Of a DNA stretch of 6,458 bases, positions 1 through 4,770 are shown piece by piece. How positions within the stretch are numbered: the stretch's first letter is position 1; every line of letters starts with the position of its first letter. This DNA comes from Desulforudis sp. (GTDB lineage: Bacteria; Bacillota; Desulfotomaculia; Desulfotomaculales; Desulforudaceae): assembly GCA_014859075.1 (NCBI GenBank), contig JACUUW010000113.1:1-6458 (forward strand). Reading direction: 5' to 3'. Position numbers and translations under genes: made by a program. The notes under the pieces are model-generated. The model was not told where the DNA came from and searched no databases. It was given only the letters and a program-made list of their open reading frames with translations.

Positions 1-299
1 CCGGGTGGGCCGATGGACCGTCAATGTCGAGTTGGTCCCGGCTGGGGAAGATCTGCCGGCACCCCCGCCCCCGCGGGTGAAAACGGTGACGGTGGCCTCA
101 CCGCGCCTGGACGCGGTGATCGCCGCCGCCTTCAACCTCTCCCGCAGCCGGGTGGGCCGATGGACCGTCAATGTCGAGTTGGTCCCGGCTGGGGAAGATC
201 TGCCGGCACCCCCGCCCCCGCGGGTGAAAACGGTGACGGTGGCCTCACCGCGCCTGGACGCGGTGATCGCCGCCGCCTTCAACCTCTCCCGCAGCCGGG
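1..299 (+). repeat. 147-bp perfect tandem duplication inside ylmH
   Basis: Bases 1-152 are identical to 148-299, giving a period of 147 bp, which is 49 codons, so the frame is kept. Identity ends at base 153 versus 300 (T versus C). The unit joints carry at least the 5-bp repeat CCGGG (1-5, 148-152, 295-299). Because the left copy begins at the window edge, neither the true left boundary nor the copy number can be known; more copies may lie upstream. Perfect identity, including third codon positions, indicates a very recent event or an assembly artefact. Confidence 0.95.
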
Positions 300-505
300 C
301 GGCCGAGTTTATTCGTCAGGGCAGGGTGAGCCTCAACTGGCGGCCGGAGACCGGCCCCGACGCTCAGGTGAAGACCGGGGACACTCTCTCCTGCCGGGGT
401 CAGGGACGGTTCATGTTGTTGGAGAACAGCGGTCCGACCCACCGCCGGGGCCGTCAGCGCCTGCACCTCGGCTTCCCGGCCGACCCCGCACCGAAAAATT
501 CTTAG
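2..505 (+). CDS. ylmH: YlmH-like S4-domain RNA-binding protein, 3' part, with internal duplication
   Basis: The 5' end lies outside the window; the frame is open from base 2 and ends at TAG 503-505. The C-terminal part matches the YlmH family: a VGRWTVN strand, then an S4 domain (about nt 245-412) with SPRLDAVIAAAFNLSRSR, RQGRVSLNW and the closing RGQGRF, then a basic tail with RRGR. S4 domains bind structured RNA; YlmH proteins act in the cytoplasm on ribosomal RNA or stalled ribosomes and lie near cell-division genes in Firmicutes. The unusual point is that 49 residues, VGRWTVN to NLSRSR, occur twice with identical DNA, so the first half of the S4 domain is present once as an orphan half and once in a complete domain. 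The frame survives, so a 49-residue-longer protein could be made. Whether it folds and works cannot be told from sequence. Family assignment is fairly sure; the gene symbol is less so because the N-terminus is unseen. Confidence 0.75.
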   Translation, partial: RVGRWTVNVELVPAGEDLPAPPPPRVKTVTVASPRLDAVIAAAFNLSRSRVGRWTVNVELVPAGEDLPAPPPPRVKTVTVASPRLDAVIAAAFNLSRSRAAEFIRQGRVSLNWRPETGPDAQVKTGDTLSCRGQGRFMLLENSGPTHRRGRQRLHLGFPADPAPKNS

Positions 506-556
506 ATACCCTCGTTAAGCCGATACCCATTTATCTCCAATACTATTCCAGACTAT

Positions 557-925
557 TTGGAAGCCAAACCGCTGAACGCTGACCATACGATCGAGGAAAG
601 GTACTCGACACTGGCGCACGAACTCGGCCACATCTTCTGTGGTCACCTGGGAGTGGACGGTCAGGCTTGGTGGAACGACCACACCAGTGTTCCGTACGAT
701 GCCGCCGAGATTGAGGCGGAGTCAATCGCCTATCTGGTCTGCCGACGCCAAGGGCTGATCGCGATGTCGGAGCGATACCTGTCGGCCGACCAGGCCCCTA
801 AAGACCTGGAAATGCCGTTTTTCAGCCTCAACGCCGTGTTTCAGGCCACGGACTATTATGAACGGATGGGTCACTCGCCGTGGAAGAAACCAAAGAAAAA
901 GCCCAAGAGCGAGACACCAGCCTAG
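557..925 (+). CDS. ImmA/IrrE-type zinc metallopeptidase domain, probably N-terminally truncated
   Basis: A 122-codon frame from TTG 557 to TAG 923-925. It holds the zincin motif HELGH (residues 21-25) inside STLAHELGHIFCGH, and a downstream acidic helix AAEIEAESIAYLV (49-61) that should supply the third zinc ligand (Glu51 or Glu55). This arrangement is that of the ImmA/IrrE (DUF955) peptidases, which cleave repressors or stress regulators, often in mobile elements. The C-terminus is lysine and proline rich (KKPKKKPK). Two things look odd. There is no ribosome site before the TTG, and family members normally carry a longer N-terminal part before HELGH. The same reading frame is open back to the ylmH stop (506-556) without another good start. 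It is therefore either a remnant left by a deletion next to ylmH or a small protein with a cryptic start. Domain call fairly sure; whether the gene is functional is doubtful. Confidence 0.6.
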   Translation: MEAKPLNADHTIEERYSTLAHELGHIFCGHLGVDGQAWWNDHTSVPYDAAEIEAESIAYLVCRRQGLIAMSERYLSADQAPKDLEMPFFSLNAVFQATDYYERMGHSPWKKPKKKPKSETPA

Positions 926-926
926 C

Positions 927-1730
927 CTATCCCGCGGCAATCTCCGCCGAAGCGGCGGCCAAGTTGATCAGGTGTACGCAACCCTGCGCCCCCCCGATCA
1001 GGGGGGCGATTTCCTTCTTCGACTTTCCGGTCAACACCGCCCCCTCCAGGCCGGACACCAGCGCCGGCGATTCGAAACAAACCCGGTCGGGGGCCCGAAG
1101 TACTCCGCCTTTCGCCCGCTTAATCTCTTGGTTCTCAGGGTCCAGTACCAGTGTCAGGACCATCTCGTGGAAGGAGTCACTCAGCAACGCTCGGATCGTC
1201 AGCGCGTCCGCGGCGAGACTCCGGGACAGGGATTCAAAACGGTTGAAAAGGTTTATACCCGTGCGCCGGCCGACGTACCGCCCCCAACCGACCTCCACCC
1301 GGTCCGGGTTGCTGTAGTACCGACAGGAACCGCGGTAGAAGCCCTTCCAGTACTCAACGTAGGCGTCAAGCGTCGGATAACCCCGTTCGGCGTAGAGAAA
1401 GGACTCGGCCTGAATCAGGGCGCGGATGTTTTCAATAAACAGCTCGCGGGCCAGGTTGGGGTACTCGGCCAGGGCCGCCCGGAAGGCCGAGGCCCCCTTC
1501 TGGAAGTAAGCCTCGACTCCCACCAACTCCGGCACGGGAGTGCTTTCCCGCGGTTGCGAATCGGGGGGCCGGTGCCACTCCCACTGCGCCGCACTAATAA
1601 CAAAAGTATGCGGATCCACCAGCAGTCGGGCGCTGGCTTCCGTGGCCGTGCCGCACTGGACGGTCTGGACGGACAGGCCGTCGGGGTCGCGCTGCACGGT
1701 CAGGTAGCGGTTGCGTACCAAGTCGGGCAA
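927..1730 (-). CDS. DUF2889 family protein of unknown function
   Basis: A 267-residue soluble protein starting at TTG 1730 and ending with TAG at 929-927. A weak ribosome site (GGGAAGG, 1748-1742) lies 11 nt upstream of the TTG; no in-frame ATG or GTG is found close by. The C-terminal third (about 185-262) has a strand-rich block with LTLVLDPE, then SGLEGAVLTG, and ends in GGAQGCVHLINL (246-257). That Gly-Cys-x-His-Leu motif near the end is what I associate with DUF2889. The middle part (70-165) is helical and aromatic, with EYWKGFYRGSCRYY, and may be a lineage-specific insertion. No signal peptide or membrane segment is visible. The gene has its own promoter (1779-1807) and converges on the metallopeptidase with 1 nt between the stops. 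No biochemical function is known to me for this family. The match was made from memory of the motif, so it is moderate in strength. Confidence 0.65.
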   Translation of the reverse strand: MPDLVRNRYLTVQRDPDGLSVQTVQCGTATEASARLLVDPHTFVISAAQWEWHRPPDSQPRESTPVPELVGVEAYFQKGASAFRAALAEYPNLARELFIENIRALIQAESFLYAERGYPTLDAYVEYWKGFYRGSCRYYSNPDRVEVGWGRYVGRRTGINLFNRFESLSRSLAADALTIRALLSDSFHEMVLTLVLDPENQEIKRAKGGVLRAPDRVCFESPALVSGLEGAVLTGKSKKEIAPLIGGAQGCVHLINLAAASAEIAAG

Positions 1731-1778
1731 GCATATCGCCGCCTTCCCACATTGTCGGATAAGACAAAAACTTGCCCT

Positions 1779-1807
1779 ATTTTAGCACACGGTGTTAATC
1801 GACTCAA
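1779..1807 (-). promoter_or_regulatory. Sigma-A type promoter for the DUF2889 gene
   Basis: Read on the minus strand, TTGAGT (1807-1802, 4 of 6 to TTGACA), a 17-nt spacer and TAAAAT (1784-1779, 5 of 6 to TATAAT), with TGC just before the -10 box giving an extended -10. The start of transcription would be near 1772, leaving a leader of about 40 nt before the TTG start at 1730. Confidence 0.55.
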
Positions 1808-1843
1808 GGCATATTTCCAATTGCTGTATTGCCATAGTCCGAT

Positions 1844-1863
1844 CCGGGTGGTTTTTCACCCGG
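1844..1863. promoter_or_regulatory. Inverted repeat over the -35 region of the HAD gene, possible operator
   Basis: CCGGGTG (1844-1850) and CACCCGG (1857-1863) form a perfect 7-bp inverted repeat around a 6-nt GTTTTT spacer. It sits just upstream of the extended -10 box at 1870-1878 and covers the place where a -35 box would lie. No T tract follows on either strand, so it does not look like a terminator. An operator role is inference from position only. Confidence 0.3.
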
Positions 1864-1869
1864 CCGTTT

Positions 1870-1878
1870 TGGTATAAT
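1870..1878 (+). promoter_or_regulatory. Extended -10 promoter of the HAD hydrolase gene
   Basis: TGG followed by a perfect TATAAT (1873-1878) forms an extended -10 element. No good TTGACA match lies 16-18 nt upstream; the sequence there is T-rich (GGTTTT). Transcription would start near 1885, giving a very short leader of about 15 nt that still contains the G-rich stretch before the ATG at 1900. Confidence 0.55.
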
Positions 1879-1899
1879 GGGCGGAGCGGGGGGTACGGC

Positions 1900-2640
1900 A
1901 TGTCTTACAAATACCTGCTTCTGGACCTGGACGGGACCTTGCTGCCAATGGATATGCACGAGTTCCTCACGGCCTATCTCCGGGCGGTGTCGACCAGGAT
2001 GGCGCCCTACATCGCCCCGGACCGGTTTGCGAAGTGCCTGTTGGCCTCCACCCAGGCCATGGTGGAAAACCTGGACCCACGGCGAACGAACGCCGACGTT
2101 TTCTGGGATGACTTTGTCGGGCGGACGGGCTTGGATCAAGTGGAGATCCTGCCGATTCTGGAAAGGTTTTACCGTGAAGAGTTTCCCCAACTGGCCCCGG
2201 TGACGCGCCCCACCCCCACGGCCCGGATGGTCTGCACCCGTGCCGTGGAGTACGGCGCCGAACTGGTGATCGCCACCAACCCGATTTTCCCGCGCATGGC
2301 CATTGAAGAACGGCTGCGCTGGGCCGGGATCGCCGATTTCCCGTTCCGGCTGGTAACCGCCTACGAGAACATGCACTTCTGCAAGCCCCAAACGCACTAC
2401 TACCAACAGATTTTGGACCGCCTCGGGGCCGGACCGGAACAATGCTTGATGGCCGGCAACGACCCTGAGGAGGATTTGGTGGCCCAGGACCTAGGCATCC
2501 GGACCTACCTGGTGGTCGACTGCCTGGTCAGCAGGCCGGGCGGCGGGTTCCGCCGACCCGATCACCGCGGGCGTTTGACCGATCTGGCGGACTTTTTGGC
2601 CGAAAGTGTCGGGAGGAAAAAAAACGCCGGCGCCAACTAG
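1900..2640 (+). CDS. HAD-superfamily hydrolase (phosphatase-like)
   Basis: A 246-residue cytoplasmic protein. The ATG at 1900 is chosen because the catalytic motif starts at residue 9 from there, and a perfect TATAAT lies 22 nt upstream; the frame extends further upstream but through the promoter. All four HAD motifs are visible: motif I DLDGT (9-13, nucleophile Asp9 and acid Asp11), motif II ATN (125-127, Thr126), motif III Lys162 in CKPQTHYY, and motif IV GNDPEEDL (186-193). A helical insertion between motifs I and II (about 15-100) is consistent with a C1 cap. The set is typical of HAD enzymes acting on small phosphorylated metabolites, but the substrate cannot be predicted. The ribosome site is only G-rich (GGAG at 1883, GGGGGG at 1888). 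The C-terminal basic end overlaps the kamA terminator, and its stop TAG overlaps the kamA stop on the other strand. No independent terminator is seen for this gene. Confidence 0.85.
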   Translation: MSYKYLLLDLDGTLLPMDMHEFLTAYLRAVSTRMAPYIAPDRFAKCLLASTQAMVENLDPRRTNADVFWDDFVGRTGLDQVEILPILERFYREEFPQLAPVTRPTPTARMVCTRAVEYGAELVIATNPIFPRMAIEERLRWAGIADFPFRLVTAYENMHFCKPQTHYYQQILDRLGAGPEQCLMAGNDPEEDLVAQDLGIRTYLVVDCLVSRPGGGFRRPDHRGRLTDLADFLAESVGRKKNAGAN

Positions 2641-2657
2641 CAGTAACTCCGGCGCCG
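2617..2657 (-). terminator. Intrinsic terminator of kamA lying inside the end of the HAD gene
   Basis: On the minus strand a CGGCGCC arm (2657-2651) and a GGCGCCG arm (2634-2628) can pair around a 16-nt loop that contains the kamA stop codon. An alternative register pairs CGCCGG with CCGGCG directly before the T run. It is followed by eight T residues (2624-2617). The T run is the A8 stretch that encodes two lysines near the HAD C-terminus. The large loop makes the hairpin only moderately strong, but the GC stem followed by T8 just after the stop is typical of a Rho-independent terminator. Confidence 0.6.
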
Positions 2658-3896
2658 CCGCTCGCGCACCGTGCCTTTGGGCACCAGGCTGACCTGGGCA
2701 CCGGTGAACAGCTTCTCCAGCCCGATGCCTTCACGGTAGGCCAGGCGGTCGCACGTCTCGCAGTCGCGGCAGGGTTTGGCGCGTTCTTCGGGCTCGGTGT
2801 AAGCGCAGATGACGCCCTCATAGTTGCGCAGTATAACCTTGCGTTCCGCCTGGGAAATCAGGTACTGCGGGGCGACCGGGATTTTCCCGCCCCCGCCCGG
2901 GGCGTCGACGACGTAGGTGGGCACGGCGAGGCCGGAGGTGTGGCCGCGTAACAGTTCGATGATTTCGATTCCCTGGGCCACCGTGGTGCGGAAGTGTTCC
3001 AGGCCCGGGGAGAGGTCGCACTGGTAAAGGTAATAGGGGCGCACCCGCATCCGGAGCAGGGCGTGCATCAGGTCCTTGATGACGTAAGGGCAGTCGTTCA
3101 CCCCGCGCAGCAGCACGTTCTGGTTTCCGAGCGGAACGCCCGCGTCCGCGAGCATCCGGCAGGCTTCGGCCGCCTCCGGGGTGATTTCCTTGGGGTGGTT
3201 GAAGTGGGTGTTCAAGTAGACTGGGTGGAAGCGCCGCAGGAGGTCGCAAAGCGCGGGGGTGATTCTCTGGGGCACCACCACCGGCGCCCGGCTGCCGATC
3301 CGGATGATTTCGACGTGGTCGATGGCCCGGAGCCGCTCCAGGAGATCGCCCAGCCGGTCGTCGGACAGTAGCAGGCTGTCACCCCCGGATAGCAGCACGT
3401 CCCGGACGACCGGGGTCCGCCGGATGTATTCCAGGGCCGCCCCGATCCGTTCGGGCGGTAGCGCCTCGTCGGTTTTGCCGGCCAGGCGGCGCCGGGTACA
3501 ATGCCGGCAGTACATGGCACACTGGTCGGTGACCAGGAACAATACGCGGTCCGGGTAGCGGTGCGTGACCCCGGGCACGGGAGAATCGACGTCCTCGTGC
3601 AGGGGGTCCCGGCTTTCGGCCAGGCCGAACTGCAGTTCGGCCGCCATGGGGATTGCCTGTTTTCGAACGGGGCATTCGGGGTCGTCCGGATCCATCAGGC
3701 GGGCGTAGTGGGGGGTGATCGCCATCCGCAGGGTTTGCAGGCAGCGGCGTACCCCCTGTTCTTCCTCTGGGGTGAGGTTGACCAAGCCCCGGAGCTCCTC
3801 TATGGTGGTAATCCGGTTGGTCAGCTGCCAGTGCCAGTCGTTCCAGTCGGTGTCCGGCACGTCGCGCCAGGAACCCTTGTTGCGAATCGCCGGCAT
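2637..3896 (-). CDS. kamA: L-lysine 2,3-aminomutase
   Basis: This 419-residue enzyme (also called AblA) moves the alpha-amino group of L-lysine to the beta carbon, giving L-beta-lysine, using radical S-adenosylmethionine chemistry and pyridoxal phosphate. The iron-sulfur motif CxxxCxxC is present (Cys126, Cys130, Cys133 in CAMYCRHC), as is the SAM-binding GGD (171-173). The PLP lysine is Lys338 in PGGGGKIP. Asp294 and Asp331 match, with an offset of one, the lysine-binding aspartates I recall for the Clostridium subterminale enzyme (293, 330). Cys269 and the cluster Cys376/379/382 match the zinc-binding region. These C-terminal features and the full length separate it from the shorter EpmB, which modifies EF-P. 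The ATG at 3896 has a clear GGAGG (3909-3905) 8 nt upstream. The gene follows the ferritin-like gene by 24 nt, so the two are probably cotranscribed. With ablB nearby, its product is likely destined for the osmolyte N-epsilon-acetyl-beta-lysine. Confidence 0.93.
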   Translation of the reverse strand: MPAIRNKGSWRDVPDTDWNDWHWQLTNRITTIEELRGLVNLTPEEEQGVRRCLQTLRMAITPHYARLMDPDDPECPVRKQAIPMAAELQFGLAESRDPLHEDVDSPVPGVTHRYPDRVLFLVTDQCAMYCRHCTRRRLAGKTDEALPPERIGAALEYIRRTPVVRDVLLSGGDSLLLSDDRLGDLLERLRAIDHVEIIRIGSRAPVVVPQRITPALCDLLRRFHPVYLNTHFNHPKEITPEAAEACRMLADAGVPLGNQNVLLRGVNDCPYVIKDLMHALLRMRVRPYYLYQCDLSPGLEHFRTTVAQGIEIIELLRGHTSGLAVPTYVVDAPGGGGKIPVAPQYLISQAERKVILRNYEGVICAYTEPEERAKPCRDCETCDRLAYREGIGLEKLFTGAQVSLVPKGTVRERRRRSYC

Positions 3897-3920
3897 ATAA
3901 AACGCCTCCAGAATCGTGCG

Positions 3921-4367
3921 TCAATGGCGGTACTCAAGTTCTTGAAGCTTGTTGATGAACCACGCGGTATGCAGGTCCTCATCGATCAGGTTGTCCCATA
4001 GGAGGTGGAACAGTTGGGAATCTCCGGCCCGGAGGATGAAGTCCTTGTAATCCTGCATCGCCTTTTCCTCCAAGGCAATCCCGGCCTTCAGAACCACCTT
4101 GGGACCCAGGGCGCCCGTGACCGTGCCCCCGACCGTCCCCAACACCGGGGCGACAACCGTGCCGAGCCTGGTGGGTTCGGCATCCCGCTTGCGGAGCTCG
4201 GCGGCGATGTTGTCCACGTGCTGCTGCTCGATCACGGCGATGCGCGCCAGGGTGCGGGAAAGGTAAGTGTTTTCCATGTGCTTTGACTGGGCGGTATACA
4301 GGTCGACCTGTTGGAGTTCCAGACTGTAAAACCAATTCAGCCGCGCGATCAACTCTTTTTTGTTCAA
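3921..4367 (-). CDS. Ferritin-like diiron protein
   Basis: A 148-residue four-helix-bundle protein. The ligand pattern of the ferritin-like/COQ7-like families is complete: Glu17, then Glu47-x2-His50 (EQQH), then Glu100 or Glu101 (LEEKAMQDY), then Glu130-x2-His133 (EDLHTAWF). These should hold two irons. Between the second and third helices is a glycine-rich hydrophobic stretch (about 68-89, LGTVVAPVLGTVGG), which resembles the membrane-touching region of COQ7-type proteins. The frame runs open to 4400, but the TTG at 4367 is chosen as start because GGAGGTGG (4381-4374) lies just upstream at ideal spacing. Its stop TGA (3923-3921) is 24 nt before kamA on the same strand, implying an operon. 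Function is not known: an oxygenase, or a peroxide or iron protection protein for the oxygen-sensitive KamA iron-sulfur cluster, are possible. The last is inference from the neighbourhood only. Confidence 0.75.
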   Translation of the reverse strand: MNKKELIARLNWFYSLELQQVDLYTAQSKHMENTYLSRTLARIAVIEQQHVDNIAAELRKRDAEPTRLGTVVAPVLGTVGGTVTGALGPKVVLKAGIALEEKAMQDYKDFILRAGDSQLFHLLWDNLIDEDLHTAWFINKLQELEYRH

Positions 4368-4373
4368 GGAATT

Positions 4374-4381
4374 CCACCTCC
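4374..4381 (-). promoter_or_regulatory. Ribosome binding site that fixes the TTG start of the ferritin-like gene
   Basis: GGAGGTGG on the minus strand ends 6 nt before TTG 4367. It rules out the more upstream candidate start at 4400, which has no such site. Confidence 0.75.
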
Positions 4382-4467
4382 ACCGTAGTTTTTGCCGCAC
4401 CGGAGGGGGCTATACGGGCCGACCGGCGGGGAGACTACACTTAAGGCCGTCCGCAAACGACACCCTT

Positions 4468-4494
4468 TAAGTTAAGGGTCTGACCCTTAACTTA
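4468..4494. promoter_or_regulatory. 27-nt perfect palindrome, copy 1, candidate operator
   Basis: Two 13-bp arms (TAAGTTAAGGGTC and its exact reverse complement) flank a single central T. It lies between the divergent ferritin-like/kamA operon and ablB, 36 nt before the broken ablB copy at 4530. AT-rich TTAACTT direct repeats follow at once. The central base leaves too short a loop for a good RNA hairpin and there is no clean T tract, so a DNA-binding protein site is more likely than a terminator. The GGGTCTGACCC core also recalls REP-like palindromes in other genomes. Confidence 0.5.
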
Positions 4495-4529
4495 CTTAAC
4501 TTAAAACTGGCACCCGGAGGTGATTGCTT

Positions 4530-4685
4530 TTGCTATTTACCAATCAGGACAATCTGGTACAGGAGGACTGTGCAGAGTACAGCTTTCGCGCGCAGAATGA
4601 TTACACCAGTGGGCGGCTGTGGGTGTTCGAGGACCGGGTGCGGGACTCTGCCGCCTTTGCCGACCGGCGGGGAGACTACACTTAA
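4530..4685 (+). pseudogene. ablB: Truncated duplicate of the ablB 5' end (51 codons)
   Basis: It starts at TTG 4530 behind GGAGGTGAT (4516-4524), exactly like the intact gene 241 bp downstream. It follows ablB for 46 codons, then runs across the duplication joint into RRGDYT and a TAA at 4683-4685. Compared with the intact gene it carries I18S, Y35D and Y40S, all three base differences being amino-acid changing. It lacks the whole acetyltransferase domain and cannot be an enzyme. It may still be translated, because its ribosome site is intact, and would then act as a short upstream frame ending 86 nt before the real ablB start. Confidence 0.8.
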
Positions 4686-4708
4686 GGCCGTCCGCAAACG
4701 ACACCCTT

Positions 4709-4735
4709 TAAGTTAAGGGTCTGACCCTTAACTTA
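4709..4735. promoter_or_regulatory. 27-nt perfect palindrome, copy 2, candidate operator
   Basis: Identical to the palindrome at 4468-4494 and lying 36 nt before the intact ablB start. It overlaps the possible -35 box of the ablB promoter, which would suit a repressor site. Two equal sites 241 bp apart could allow looping; this is inference. Confidence 0.5.
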
Positions 4736-4748
4736 CTTAACTTAAAAC
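4721..4748 (+). promoter_or_regulatory. Possible ablB promoter overlapping the palindrome
   Basis: CTGACC (4721-4726, 4 of 6 to TTGACA), a 16-nt spacer and TAAAAC (4743-4748, 4 of 6 to TATAAT). Transcription would start near 4755, only a few bases before the ribosome site. The same boxes occur in copy 1 (4480-4507). The match is weak, but this AT-rich block is the only plausible promoter close to the gene. Confidence 0.3.
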
Positions 4749-4756
4749 TGGCACCC

Positions 4757-4765
4757 GGAGGTGAT
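4757..4765 (+). promoter_or_regulatory. Ribosome binding site that fixes the TTG start of ablB
   Basis: GGAGGTGAT is a perfect complement to the 3' end of 16S rRNA. The first in-frame TTG (4765) overlaps it and cannot be used well; the second TTG (4771) is 5 nt downstream, which is right, so the protein begins MLFTNQ. Confidence 0.75.
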
Positions 4766-4770
4766 TGCTT

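Noticed and set aside
1..299. CRISPR array or phage repeat
   Set aside because: The repeat unit is coding, 147 bp long, directly abutting and without spacers.
503..559. Possible readthrough of the ylmH TAG into the in-frame peptidase domain, for example by pyrrolysine
   Set aside because: The frame is shared and open, but TAG is the commonest stop in the window, including at genes with well-placed ends, and nothing else suggests recoding.
13..582. Long open frame on the plus strand overlapping ylmH
   Set aside because: It is a +2 shadow of ylmH in GC-rich DNA; it repeats the same 147-bp unit in another frame and its product has low-complexity Gly/Pro/Arg composition with no domain.
987..1008. 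Strong GC hairpin (8-bp stem, 6-nt loop) that could terminate the peptidase gene
   Set aside because: It lies in the DUF2889 coding region, where it is explained by proline/glycine-type codons, and the following sequence is only loosely T-rich.
858..1877. Long plus-strand frame of 339 codons opposite the DUF2889 gene
   Set aside because: It is antisense to a gene with a clear promoter and family motif; its composition is Arg/Gln/Pro rich and it runs through the divergent promoter region.
2637..3896. EpmB-type (EF-P modifying) aminomutase instead of lysine 2,3-aminomutase
   Set aside because: The protein has the full C-terminal part, cysteine cluster and both lysine-binding aspartates, and ablB is nearby.
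4468..4494. Rho-independent terminator
   Set aside because: The palindrome has a one-base centre, is AT-rich at its ends and is not followed by a T tract; its position before gene starts fits an operator better.
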